Positions 22,101 through 33,089 of a DNA stretch of 64,000 nucleotides are shown here, one piece after another. The stretch is from Puccinellia tenuiflora. Its lineage: Eukaryota > Streptophyta > Magnoliopsida > Poales > Poaceae. The notes under the pieces are model-generated. The model did not search any database. It saw only the letters and a program-made list of their open reading frames with translations, and had not been told where the DNA came from. The stretch is taken from the NCBI GenBank assembly GCA_012064385.1, contig QRDG01000400.1, positions 1 to 64,000 on the forward strand, in the 5' to 3' direction. The translations under genes and the position numbers were made by a program. Numbering within the stretch: the first letter of the stretch is position 1; each line of letters opens with the position of its first letter.

Positions 22101-23380
22101 TTGCTAATTACTTGAAATTACATCTTTGAGAACGATCAAAATTGGATGATTGGCATGGGTATGGCTGAAGTTTCGGTATGTTCAGGGTTTCTATTAACAT
22201 ATCAGGATTCTTTCCATTTTGGCACTAAAATAGGATCAGAATATTTGGATGACCCTGTGAATAACAAGTTGGTCCTACTAATGGTAGAAGATTTAAGCTG
22301 ATAAGCAAGATAAGCAACTAATTAGACAGCAGAAAAGATGAAAGACTAAACTAGTAAGGGATCAGAAGTTTATGAGAAATATACCTGTCCTCTACCCACA
22401 GCACAAACCTCCTGGGTAGTGCAAATTGAGCCAGAGCCCATTCCAACACGCAGGCCATCCACTCCAGCAGCAATCAAATTTTGCGACTGCGCAATTGTCA
22501 CCACGTTGCCTCCAATCACATCCACCTCTGGATACATGTTCTTTGCAAACTTTATCATTTCAATCTGATAGGTGGAGTTCCCCTGCGAGCTATCAATCAC
22601 GATAGCATTGGCCCCTGCCTGAACTAGCTGCCCTAGCCTTTGCTTGTCCTCCTCACGGGTTCCGATAGAGGCTGCGACTACAAACCTCCCGTCTGCTCCA
22701 AGAGATGGCTTGCCTAGCTTGGGATAGCTCCGAATGCGCTCGATGTCCTTGGAGGTGATGAGGTCAATCGCCTCACCCTCCTCGGACACAAGAGGGGCAT
22801 ACTCCAAACCCTCATCAGCGAGGAAGGCCGCGGCCTGCTCGAAATCGAAGGATGCGGAGGCTGAGCGCGGAGCAGGGCGCATGTACTCGGATACCGGGAC
22901 AGGTGCGTCAGGCGAGGCGGCGTCTGCGGCGGCGACGACACCGACGAGCTTGGAAAGTGAATCCCCGCCCTCGGTGACGAGGGCGTAATCGTGCCCCGCG
23001 AAGTCGTTGAGCGATGGAGCGGACGCCAGGGAGAAGATGGGGACGGAGGATACGAACGGGAGGCGGCGGGACTTGGCGGCGCGGACGATGGAGGCCTGGA
23101 TGTGGGGCTCGGTGTTGCAGTGGACGACGGCGACGGCGCCGAGGGAGGCCATGGCCGCGGCCATGGCGGCCTCGGAGACGGTGTCCATCGGGGAGGCGAC
23201 GCACGGGATGGAGAGGGGCACGCGGCGGGAGAGGTGGGTGGAGAGGTCGACGGCGTCGGCGGGGAAGTCGATGAGGCCCGGGTGGAAGATGATGTCGTCG
23301 TAGGTGTACGAGACGCCCTGCCCGAAGAGGCGCGGCGCCGAGAAGCCGTCGGCGGCGAGGTCCCAGCCGCTCGCCGCCAT
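19199..23380 (-). CDS. IMPDH: Inosine-5'-monophosphate dehydrogenase, 501 aa, four coding exons
   Basis: IMPDH oxidises IMP to XMP with NAD+, the committed step of guanine nucleotide synthesis. Minus-strand exons are 23380-22385, 21465-21286, 20757-20500 and 19270-19199 (996, 180, 258, 72 nt), all joined in phase 0 at canonical splice sites (CAG|GTAT, AAG|GTAT, GAG|GTAT). They give 502 codons with the stop, the usual plant length. Seen in order: SYTYDDIIF near the N-terminus; a Bateman/CBS insert at roughly 105-230; VIDSSQGNS; the catalytic loop GSICTTQEV with Cys320; ADGGISFSGHIVKALSLGA for phosphate binding; the flap with KYRGMGSLEAM and the ARYLGD Arg-Tyr pair; and the tail GAAQVEGGIHGLVSYEKK. 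The tiny last exon is easy to miss. The first ATG of the frame is used; the reading frame is open 54 codons further upstream but only from a TTG. It appears intact. Its 5' region has been copied elsewhere in the window. Confidence 0.96.
20886..21079. repeat. 49-bp minisatellite in IMPDH intron 2
   Basis: About four nearly identical copies of a 49-bp unit containing CACTGTCTGGTTAGACTCCA and GGACACTGAAGTAGACTAA are arrayed in tandem between exons 2 and 3. One copy has AGCACACTG in place of AGGACACTG, and the first has TAATAACAC in place of TAATGACAC. Confidence 0.9.
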
Positions 23381-23629
23381 CTGCGGGAAGGGGGGTTTAG
23401 GGTTTTGCGGCGGCGCGGCGGCTGGGGTGGGTGGGTGGGCAGTGGAGACGGATGGGATGGGTAGGCGGCCGGGGGGGAGCGAAGTGGCGGCTTGCGTCGA
23501 TATAGATAGGGACTTCAGTTTGGCGGGTAGCCACTTTGCCAAAACCTTCTATGACACGTGGGTCCCACATCGCCGGCCTGTGGATCCTACAGCGTGTTTT
23601 GCGAGCAGAGAGATGCGCCGGGGCCAGCT

Positions 23630-26018
23630 TAGCGCTGGAATTAAAACTCGAAACTCGCGAGTTAAATGAGCAAGCTGTGACTCGACTCGACTCGACTCGA
23701 ACTCGAAACTAAACGAGCCGAGCCGAGTTTCCCAAATTTTCACTAAACGAGTTCGAGTTAAACGAGCCGAGCCAGCGAGTACTCGTTTAGCTCGTTTAGC
23801 TCGCTCAAAAAATAGAAATTGTTTACTGCTGCTAGTCTAATTCAGCCCAAGTGGCCCAACTGGCAATCCTGCCGGCCTGCTATCTCAATTCCCAGCCCAC
23901 CTAACCTGCGTCAAAACTAGGGTTAGCATCGCACGCACAATCCCAGTCCCCATTCCCATCCATCGTATCCTCGTGTGAGGAGAGGCGGGCCGGCGGCGGC
24001 CACCGTCCCTGCCGCTCGTCCTCGCCACCGTCACTGCTGCTCGCCCTCGTCCCTGCCGCTCCATCCTCCTCGAGTCCATCCACATCTACGCCGTTCGCGC
24101 TCGTCCCCGTCCCTGCTGCCGCTGCCGGCCGGCCGCCGCCCGTCTACGTCAACGTCTCTGCCGCCGCTCGTCCCCATGGAGAAGCAGCCAAGCTTGGAGT
24201 CGACGGCCGTGGCGAAGAAGAAGCGGCCTGGTCCATCCGCCTCTAGTTCAGCCTCGCCGGCGTCCGTCACAGCTCCGACGCGCACCACGTCGGGAAGGCC
24301 TCCACGCTCCGGTGCGCTTGCACTCGTGCCTACTCCTGCAGCAGCTCCAGCCCCCCCATTGGTGAGTATTTCAGCTCCAGACCCTGTCGTTGCAGTGGCA
24401 ACTCTCTCTTCTCTCTGTATCTCTCACTCACGGAAGAACAAATCAAGAACAAGAAAGTAAGAACATGATGAACACTCAGGTTTTTGTGCTGCGTACTGCC
24501 TCTGCAGCTGGTGTATTTCTGTTATTTAGCCGGGTACAGAAACGCACGGTCTTATTCTGAACTGAGAACACAGCTAACTGACAGACTGCTAAGTGCTACA
24601 GCTAACAAGTATTTTAGATAGCAAGTTATTTTAGATAGCAAGTTATTTTAGATAGCAAGTTGTTAATTGTGTTATATTTGCATGTTTCTGTATAGGAGAA
24701 CACCCAGTACGAGTTTGAGGAAGATGAGTATGATATGGATGACGAAATGTCGGAGAGCTTGCCTTCCCATGTGTCCGTTGATTCTGATGAAGTTGTGTCG
24801 GTTGATGGTGGCAGTATTTCTCCCAAGCCAAAGAGACGGAAGAGAAGAAATGGTTGTCCAGTGTCTCCCAAGCCAAAAGTAAAGAAGAGGGGCAGAGGTA
24901 AAACTTCTAAGTGTTGGCAGCATTTTACTATGGATAAACCTGAAGGGGAGGATGTAGAAAAGGCTAAGTGCAACTACTGTTTGAAATTTTTTGCTTACAC
25001 GGAGGGCGGGCAAACAACTAGTCTGAATAGGCATACTAAACTATGTCCAGATTACAAAGAATTGCTATTGAAGGGGCAGATTCAAGGTCAAGGCACACTT
25101 AACTTTGAGCGGGGAGGTTCATAACTTTGAGCGGGGAATTACAAAGAATTGCTATTGAAGGATGGCAAGAAGATTTTTGACTATACCAGCTACTAGTGTT
25201 TCCTCCGAGTCAACCTTCTCAACAGGAGGTAGAGTTCTTGATGATTACCGGAGTTCTCTACTTCCAGCAATGGTTGAGAGATTAGTGTGTGCTTCTAGTT
25301 GGATACGTGGTCAATACAAAGACAACAAATCATCAAGACTAGTGGTAAATATATGTCCTGTTTAGTTTTTCAATTACTCTACATGCAAATACTATTTCTC
25401 TTTCTAACTTGCATGCCTTCCATTGTTTCTATGTACAGGTTCAAGATGCTGACGATGATGTTGAATTAGTTCCATTTCCTGAATGTGTGGTGGAAAGTAG
25501 CTAGATGACAAGTCATGGACATCTGGACTTGTGGAGGGGAACTGGGGAAGGCCTTTTGGAGTTTCTGTAGATGAGTATTGAGCAGTGAAGACACGATGGA
25601 CTGGATGCATGAACTGCAACTTATGCGCGCGTCTTTATACTTCAACTCATGCTTTATTTTGCATCTTTCAAAACTATGGTTGTGGCCTGTAGTATGTGGA
25701 CTTTGATATATTGTAATGTATTGGAGTATGTACTCGTACTGGACTGTTAAGCTAGCCTAGTGATTGTGAACCGTGGACTGTTAATCTGTTATGCTATATT
25801 GCTATGTGAAAACTAGGTACTTTGTTGAAATATGCATCATTTTTACAGTTGACAGTTTTTACCGAGTTAAACGAGTAACTCGCGAGTTTGGGCGAGCCGA
25901 GCCGAGTTCCAATTCTGGGCTCGACTGTTGAACGAGCCGAGCTGAGCTCGCTCGTTTTTTGACCGAGCTTTAGCGAGCCGAGCCGAGCCGGCTCGGCTCG
26001 GCTCGAATTCCAGGCCTA
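23630..26018 (+). mobile_element. hAT element with 8-bp GGCCAGCT duplication
   Basis: GGCCAGCT flanks the element at 23622-23629 and 26019-26026. The termini are TAGCGCTGGAATT at left and, reverse-complemented, TAGGCCTGGAATT at right. Subterminal zones are packed with CGAGCCGAG, CTCGACTCG and CTCGTTTAG words. A paralogous empty site (GCGCGGGGCCCAGCTGCAGA) is seen at about 41414-41433. The element lies 250 bp upstream of the IMPDH ATG, in or next to its promoter. It holds a shrunken transposase gene and is probably non-autonomous. Confidence 0.9.
24176..25504 (+). pseudogene. Internally deleted hAT transposase (BED finger plus C-terminal tail)
   Basis: Exon 1 (24176-24361) encodes MEKQPSLEST and a Ser/Pro-rich stretch and ends at TTG|GTGAGT. 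Exon 2 (from 24696, after TATAG) continues in phase 0 with an acidic region, the basic PKPKRRKRRN and a BED zinc finger (CWQHFTMDK, CNYCLKFF, LNRHTKLC; pattern C-x2-C..H-x4-C). It stops at 25124, giving about 204 aa. Beyond the stop a different frame has FLTIPATSVSSESTFSTGG and RSSLLPAMVERLVCASSWI, the C-terminal hAT dimerisation motif. A last exon after a TACAG acceptor (25439-25504) encodes VQDADDDVELVPF. The whole catalytic core between finger and tail is missing. The deletion joint carries scrambled short repeats. It cannot encode active transposase, but a BED-finger protein could still be made. Confidence 0.85.
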
Positions 26019-26281
26019 GGCCAGCTGCAGAAGGCACCCAAAACATGTACCTCGACTATATTTTTGGGATGCTTGGCGTGCATTAAAAATGTGTCTCTCG
26101 AATAGAATAATCATGTCATCTATTTTAACCTTCTTTCATGTCAAAAAACAAAAGGTTATTTCTACTTATTGTGATCCTATTTTTCTCGAAACAAAAACTC
26201 AACAAGTTCAACATTTACCGTGACCATCTTAAAAAAAAAATCATCATGACACAGTTCAACACCTACAAACTAAGTCGGTAC

Positions 26282-26831
26282 ATGTTTAAGTTGTTCACTA
26301 CGGTCATTGGCGGCATTTGTCTACCGTATTTTGCTAACTTGGCATATGGTTGACTGGTCAAATAGTCCACATGGCAATTGGTGTTGTTAGTCAGCTCACA
26401 GCTCTCTCTACCTATGTGGGTCCCACCTGTCAGTGGATGAAGAAATAGATAAATTGTTAATAAGGTGTAAAGTTCCTTATATCATCGAAGACATAGTCGA
26501 TTTTGTGGTTACCAAGCGTAACCTAGCAACGTTATGTCGTTGGTTCGATTCTGGCCGGCACGCAGATTTATTTTCAATTTCCATTTATCTGTTTCTTCTT
26601 CCACTGACAGGCGGGACCCGTATGGGTAAGAGGGTTGTGAGCTGACTGAACGACACCAATTGCCATATGGACTATTTGACCTGTCAACTGTATGCCAAGT
26701 CAGCAAAATACGGTAGACAAATGCCGCCGTAGTGAATAACTTAAAAAAGTTCAATGACCGTATTTAGGGTATATTGAAATCTGATAACCAAAGTGAGACA
26801 CCGATTCAAGTTCAGTTACCATTGATGATTT
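26282..26831. mobile_element. Long-inverted-repeat element (Mutator- or foldback-like)
   Basis: The left arm starts near 26285 (TTTAAGTTGTTCACTACGG, then GGCGGCATTTGTCTACCGTA) and is matched inversely by the right arm ending near 26745 (CCGTAGTGAATAACTTAAA). Arms are roughly 150 bp and imperfect. In the paralogous sequence at about 42925-42960 the flanks GAGTAGGTAC and AATTTCATAG are almost adjacent, so the inserted block extends to about 26831. The target duplication is not clear. Confidence 0.6.
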
Positions 26832-26874
26832 TTTTCTCATAATTTCATAGTTCCTTGTTGAGGATCATCCAATC

Positions 26875-27290
26875 ATATGGAGACAGATGGGATGGGTAGG
26901 CAGATAGGTGGAGTGAAGCGGATTTGCGTCTCTTTAGATAGGGACCCGCCTGTTCAAAAAAAAAGATAGGGACCCTCAGTTTGGCGGGTAGACAGATTGC
27001 CAAAAAAATCTATGACACTTGGGTCCCATGTTGCCGGCACGAGGATCCTCCGACGTGTTTTGAGAGAAGAGATGCGCTGGGCATGCCATTGATTCATCCT
27101 CGTAGTCCAAATCGCAAGTTTTATTACCAGTGCTCGATCTATCATGATCAAATCCGGTGTTCCCATGTCAGGAATGTAACATACTTGTGGTTTTACTGAA
27201 TCAAGTCCAATCTTATTTCACTAGCAAAAGATACAGCTAGCCGCACATGGTACACAGAACACTCGACTATAATTTTGCGATGCTTGCCTT
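26875..27290. repeat. Partial copy of the IMPDH upstream region
   Basis: GGAGACAGATGGGATGGGTA, TCAGTTTGGCGGGTAGACAG, ATCTATGACACTTGGGTCCC and TGCCGGCACGAGGATCCTCC match the IMPDH leader/promoter at 23445-23600 in order. The end of the match (GGTACACAGAACACTCGACT, GATGCTTGCC) corresponds to 26035-26080 and 41440-41480. About 150 bp of unrelated sequence interrupts the copy near 27082-27233. No coding part of IMPDH is included. Confidence 0.75.
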
Positions 27291-27462
27291 CTTAGTCTGA
27301 AGTCTGAATTAGTCTAGCCATCGTTGGTTGCTTGTGCGACGCCTCCTCGTCATTGTTGTCTATTTGTGGCATCTTCTCTTCGAGGATGTGCATAGGCGCA
27401 AGAAAGCCCCTTGATATACTCTGGATCACTGGGATTTTAATCTTGTAGTGTCAATCTAATAT

Positions 27463-27673
27463 CGGTTTTCTAAATCTCAGTCGATTGAAAAAATTAAGTC
27501 TATGTCGAGTTTAAGAAAAATGCGACCGCTGTTGATAAAAAGTGCAATTATGTCCAGAAAGGTGCAACTTTTCTGCCCCGAAAAGTGCAATTGCACTTTT
27601 TTTAAACTGTAGTTGCTTTCTGAGTTGACCGAGACTTAATAAAAAGTCAGTCAAGTGAGACATAGCCACTCCC
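27463..27673. mobile_element. Mutator-type MITE, 9-bp ATCTAATAT duplication
   Basis: ATCTAATAT flanks it at 27454-27462 and 27674-27682. The left end CGGTTTTCTAAATCTCAGTC and the right end (reverse complement GGGAGTGGCTATGTCTCA) match the ends of 6915-7264, and GTGCAA words are shared. The paralogous copy C at about 46300-46312 (CAATCTAATAG) lacks it. Confidence 0.8.
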
Positions 27674-27828
27674 ATCTAATATATAGTTTAGGTTAGTCAT
27701 ACACAAAAACATGCATGTATTTCTTGGAACACCAAAGAAATTTTCAATTGAGCTCATGGCAGCTCGAGTATCATTTGATGTTTTTGTATAAACATTGTTG
27801 TGCTGAAATTCACAATGCATGGCACATT

Positions 27829-28184
27829 GGCAACCGAGCTCACATGCTCCTGGTACTTTTGAAAAAAATTAGTAAAGCAATATTAAAAAATCTGAATTTT
27901 TTTGGAGACAAACATATATAAGTTTTTCACATTCGTGCAAATTTTCGGAATCAAATGACATTGCATGTGCTCTGTGAAAAAAAAGACAAAATCAGTGGTC
28001 AAAATGAGATCTAAAAACACATTTTTGAAAACACTGATTTTGTGTTTGTTTGCACAGAGCACAGGAAATGTCATCTAATTCCGAAACTCCTGCACGAATG
28101 TGAACATTGTCTCCAATTTTTCAGATTATTTTTATAATGTTTTACTATTTTTCTGAATATCAGGAGCATGTGAGCTCGGGTGCC
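27829..28184. mobile_element. Foldback MITE with ~170-bp inverted arms
   Basis: The left arm begins GGCAACCGAGCTCACATGCT and is matched by the right arm, which reads GGCACCCGAGCTCACATGCT when reverse-complemented. Matching continues through CACATTCGTGCA, AATGACATT and the GTGCTCTGTG zone to a short loop near 28000. An RNA from it would fold into a long hairpin. No target duplication was identified and there is no ORF. Confidence 0.75.
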
Positions 28185-28804
28185 AGAACGCATCTCCCAT
28201 TGTTGTGTGACTTAGCAATTTGGAAACTATTTGGTGAACTAGTTTTATGTGCGACTTTTTTAGGCTATTTTTTGCCCTCCTATAAATTGACACTGATATT
28301 GAAATAAGAGATTAGCCTTCATGACACAAACTTGGCATGTTGCATATGCCATCCTATTAACCCATGGACAGTGGTGGTTCGACCACACAATCAACATTTA
28401 TTCTTCGGAACAATCAGTGTCTTTGTCTACCTTTTTCTTTTCTTTTGTAAGCCAACTTGCTTGGCATGTTACAATAATTTGGTTGTGTGCATCTAAGCAT
28501 ATTGTCATTTGGTTGGTTGGGTTGGTGTCAAGGACAGAGGAATTTTTTCTCTCGTTATTTACATATACGACCATGCAGATGCATTTGTCTATGCTCTCCA
28601 GAACCCAGAACTGACTATGGAGATAGATGATACCTTTGCATGCTTTATGTACAAAAAATTACACACCTCCTAGTGTTAAGATTCTGTAGGAATAGGAGAC
28701 CTCTGAAATTGATGTTTAAGCAACAGAGGACTAGTTCGCACGAAAGATAAGAAATAGCTGCACACTTAAAACAATACTAGCTCAACCACACCCTGCAGAC
28801 TTAC

Positions 28805-29000
28805 CAATTTATCTAAAAGGGCAACAAGGAAACTGCCGGAGCCAAAACATCCATCCATTTTCTTATTCTGCATGTGGAGCTTTGTAACAATCATAGAAAG
28901 ACCACCCTCAAGATCACTTTTTGGATCCCTCCTTGTCATTAGCCTTGTCGCGGTCTGAAATGGAATATCGACGCTTCTGCTTTGTCTGGAGCTGTACTTG
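28805..29000 (-). other. Open exon-like block of unknown gene in copy A
   Basis: On the minus strand 196 nt lie between an acceptor (TGCCAG|CAAG) and a donor (TTG|GTAAGT) with a fully open phase-1 frame of 65 codons. The peptide includes PFQTATRLMTRRDPKSDLEG, IVTKLHMQNKKMDG and SGSFLVALLDKL. Copy C (about 47030-47230) encodes a related string (NATKLMTWRDKKSD, VTKLHMQNETMEG) in a shifted frame. I do not recognise the family. It may be one exon of a gene that was copied and broken. Confidence 0.4.
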
Positions 29001-30439
29001 CTGGCATAAATTTACATACTTACAATGCCAATTTTAAGTTTTTAATAGAAGGAGATGAGTTAAACCTTCACTGCTCTCACTGCTTAAACTTTATTCGAGC
29101 ATGCTTTTATACTTTTTCATTCCAGTGGTACGCCTAGTCGCCTACGTACTTTGGGCTCAAGAAGCTTTCTTGTGACAATAAGTCTATTACGTGTGATGCT
29201 AACAGGAAATTATGTACTATACATAACAAGCCCGATCAAGCAACTAATATTCATTAGATAAGAACGGCATGAATGGCATAGGTGATAAGCTTCTATATAC
29301 AACATGCAGAATAAGAAAGTACATGAAACATCTACCAAAAACTGCTGTTTTTTGGACCATCTTGGTCATTGTGTGTTACACAAAACAATGTGGTGTCCAA
29401 TAATGCCAAATCTTCTATTTATACGACAAGAGTCAGTTAGCAGATTTTGTATACTTCCAAGCAGAAGTATAGGAATCGTATTTCTATTAAAAGTGTAGTG
29501 AATAGAGGTCATAAGCAGTAGTACAAATCAAAAAACGTCACCAGTCAACACTAACATATTTGAACAAAAATAATATGACCTACATTAGGTACATAGCTAA
29601 GCCAAATATCAAGTTATCACGACATAAGAACTCGCCAATGTTGTCCACGAGCCGGTTTTCACCCAGCTGATCTGTGAAGCGTTTTGCCAACTGTATTTCT
29701 TGCCGTAGTGCTGGAGTTTTTTTTTTTTTTTTTTTTTTTTTTTGCAAGAAAGGAGATTATAAATTTCAACAGCATTCAGTCTGTACATTTTCATAGGGAA
29801 ACAACTTAACTGTACTTGGACATAGAAGCTGCAACCTCACTTTTCAACATTCCATTTTATTGTCGGTATTCCAAGATCCCATCGGCACCAGCATACCTCT
29901 TATAAATTAGTTTGAAAATATTTTTTTAATGCAGTAGCAGAAATATTTGAATTGCTTATCGAGAGAACAAAACATGTACCTACAATATAATGGAAGGAGC
30001 AAAAGGGCACAAAATCTTTTAAGTTATTGAATACTGACATCTCAGCATTTCGCGGCAGGTTCTACACAGTTACAAGGGAAACAAACTTTTAATTGCCAGA
30101 AATCATAGTTTACATCCAAAGACCAGAGTATTGGACAAGCCAAAACAGCTAGTTCCTACATCCAGAACGCTACAGGAGAAACTATGTCATAAGTTCATAC
30201 AAAAATATAAGGAATATAAATTATGTCTTGAGTTTATATAAAATAATATACATTAGACACGACGAAACCAATATCGGTAGATGTATTGAGAAATATGTTT
30301 CCTGATATCGATGCCAATACATTTTTATAATCATGATGAAAAACTTTTAGAATTGGTATGACAGAACTTATACCTGGCAAAGTAGGAACTAGAGAGAGTA
30401 AACATATCTCATACAGAGACTTACTTACAAAAATAATAG

Positions 30440-30880
30440 TATGATTTTTATTCCCGGGCCTTTGGTCGCTTGTAAGGATATCATATTCTCCTGGTAGTAG
30501 GAATAAAACAGTACCACCCTTGGAACAACAAAATGGAATTCTTGCTCTGCGCCGAGAAGAAGATGGTGTGCCCATCTGGGCGCAAGGCCATGGGGAGTCA
30601 CCAGTCCATTGTTGGCAATGGAGCCGATGAATTGTTGCGGGTCCTCAATGTAAGGTTGAAATGCATAAAGCATATCGGCAATAGCGATGGACATGTAGCG
30701 GGTACCTAGCAGTGGTTCCGGGCGGGAGAGGGCTAACCGCCAGCCCTGCCGCCTCTGTGTCGTAGACGAGGCTGGGGGTCTGTCCACATCGTGGGTTGGT
30801 GGTGATGAAGATGTTGCTGCCCATGGCACTGAAGGTCATGCACCGGCTAGTTGCATGTGTGATTATGCTGTCCCAAACTC
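30440..30880 (-). pseudogene. DUF1618/DUF295-like gene fragment, copy A
   Basis: The minus strand encodes MTFSAMGSNIFITTNPRC, then GQTPSLVYDTEAAGLAVS and TARYPLHVHRY. After frameshifts come QFIGSIANNGLVTPHGLAP and DGHTIFFSAQ-like text. These motifs (a nuclear-encoded, beta-strand-rich domain with TNPRCGQTP.LVYDT and PDG.TIF.S) recur in a large grass family of uncharacterised DUF1618/DUF295-type proteins. The assignment is from memory of the family. Upstream and downstream parts are missing and the frame is broken, so it is a relic. A related relic lies in copy B. Confidence 0.55.
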
Positions 30881-33089
30881 AAGAACTTAGAGAGAGAGAG
30901 GAAGGAGATCGAGAGGAACACGATGGGTGTTGGTGCAGCGTACTTGCTGTTCTTCTATTTATTCAGGGAAACAAAAGACATGCCGTGGCGACACTGTCGC
31001 CACGCTCCCGACCAGGTCGTGCCATCCCACGACTTGGAACATGGTCCACGGAGATTCTCACGACGCACAGATCGCGCCCTGAGCAACACAATTGTTAACT
31101 GAAACTAGACTGGAAAAACGACTAACAGACCTAGTCTGACGAAACTGAACATAAACACTTCTTACTGACGAACTGAAAAACAATGCAGTGGCTAGCTTAT
31201 TCAACAGATTATCAGTACAGGCTCCCCGAGGTCAGCGTCACTGTCATCGTCGGTAATCTTATGGATGGTGAAGCCTCTGCTCCAGTCTCCCGCTTCTCCT
31301 TAACAATTTGGAAACTTATTGGTGAACTAGTTTTATGTGTGACATTTTTAGGCTAATTATTTTTCCTTCTATGAGTTAACACTGATATAAAAAAGAGGTT
31401 AGCGTTCATGGCAATTACTTGGCACCGTAGCCGCATATGCCATCCTCTTGAGCCATAGACAAGTGGAGTAGTTTGGTTGTGTGCATCTAAACTAGTTGCC
31501 GTTGGGTTGGTGCGGAGGACAAGTGAATTTTATCTACTATTTAAAAGTTTAATCTCGCTTGTGGCACAACCCCCGACCCCATATATATACACGACCAGCA
31601 GATGTTGTTGTGTATATAGATGTTGTAATGCCACCATAAATCAAAGCTCACTCCTCTCCAGAACCTTTGGAATGAATATGGAGATAGATGAAATCTCTGT
31701 ATGCTTTAGCTACCAGAACCTAGGCACATGGTACTGATAATATTCTATAGGAATAGGAGACATCCGGAATTCATGTTTAAGGGGAGTTGTACTTCCACAT
31801 AGGAAAGATAAGAAAGAGCCATACATTTCAATCGTTTCTAGCTCAACCACATCCTGCAGACTTACTAAATAGTCCAGGGGAGCAACGAGATAGTTTGATG
31901 AGTCGAAACATAAGAAAGGGCCACACACTTCCAACACTACGAGCTCAACCACAGCCAGCAGATTTACTGCATTCTGCTTAGTTTGGATATGTACTTGCTT
32001 GCCAGATTGTAATGCCAATTCTATAGGAAGGACGTACATGAGCTTGAACCTTCACTGCTCTCACCGCTTAATTTGTACCCGAGATCATTTTACACATGTT
32101 CACTTCATTGGTACCAGAGTAACGTTTTCTCTTGTACTCTAGGCTAAGAAGCTTTCCTGTGACAATAAAAGTCTATTAAGAGTGATGCTAATAAGAAATT
32201 ATGTATATATAAGCAGCATGATGAAGCAACTAATTTTCATGAGATAAGTACCATATAAATGACATAGGAGGTAAACTTCTATATAACATGAAGAATAACT
32301 ACCATAGATACACGCTGCCATGAAAAAAAAAACCAACAACACAGAAGCAGTTTTACATCCTGCTGTTTTTTGGACCATCTTGAGTTTTCTTGACCATCAT
32401 GGTCAATCTGTGTTACACAAAACAATGTGGTGTCTCCAATAATGCGAAATCTTCCAGTAGTCAACCTAGAAGATTTGTAATTCCAGCAGAAGTATCGGAA
32501 CCAAAATTATTTTCTATTAATTCAGCTCACCTAGTTCAGTAAATTACAAGTTCAGATTACAACAAATACAAACAACTTTTGTATGAATAATTAAGCACAG
32601 TATTAAATGTGTCGTAAATAGTGTCATAAGCAGTGATACACAAACAACGTCAACGGCCACCACTAAGAATTTACAGAAAAATATTATCACCTACATAAAG
32701 TACTAAACTGAGCCAAATATCAAGGTATCATTGACATAAGAACTAACCAATGTTGTCGGCGAGCCGGTCTTCACCCAGCTGATGTGTGAAGCCTTTTGTC
32801 AACTGTAATTCCTGCTTTACTCCTGGAGATTTTTTCAAGAAACGGTTCTATAAATTCCAGCAACATTCGATCTGTACATTTTCACAGGGAAACAACTTAC
32901 TGTGCTTGGACTTAGAAGTCGCGACCTCACTTTTACTGTCTAGAAATAAAGTGTCTTGTCTCATTGCAGGCATTCCAACTTCCAAGATCCGGTCAGCACC
33001 AGCATACCTCTAATGAATTAGTTTCTAAACATATTGTTTTCTTCTTTGAGCAGAAATATTTTCATCGCTTATGGAGAGAACAGAGCATG

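Larger units (their letters stand above)
27290..31290. repeat. Duplicated block, copy A
   Basis: Copy A is related to B (31295-33980) and C (46130-48830). Landmarks shared in order include CTTCGAGGATGTG (27391), CAATTTGGAAACT..TTGGTGAACTAGTTTTATGTG, CATGTGGAGCTTTGTAACAA, TTACACAAAACAATGTGGTG and ACATTTTCA.AGGGAAACAAC. It ends in a broken DUF1618/DUF295-like gene and a CCCCGAGGTCAGCGTCACTG motif. Two MITEs (27463-27673 and 27829-28184) and a 23-25 T run (near 29718-29742) are specific to this copy. The block seems to hold decayed exons on the minus strand rather than one intact gene. Confidence 0.75.

Noticed and set aside
22908..23464. Long plus- and minus-strand ORFs over IMPDH exon 1
   Set aside because: Shadows of the GC-rich IMPDH exon; IMPDH motifs occur in a single frame.
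23381..23542. N-terminal extension of IMPDH (54 further in-frame codons)
   Set aside because: The frame is open but has no ATG; it begins at a TTG. The stretch contains leader and promoter text that is also present in the non-coding copies. The conserved start is MAASGWDLAADG at 23380.
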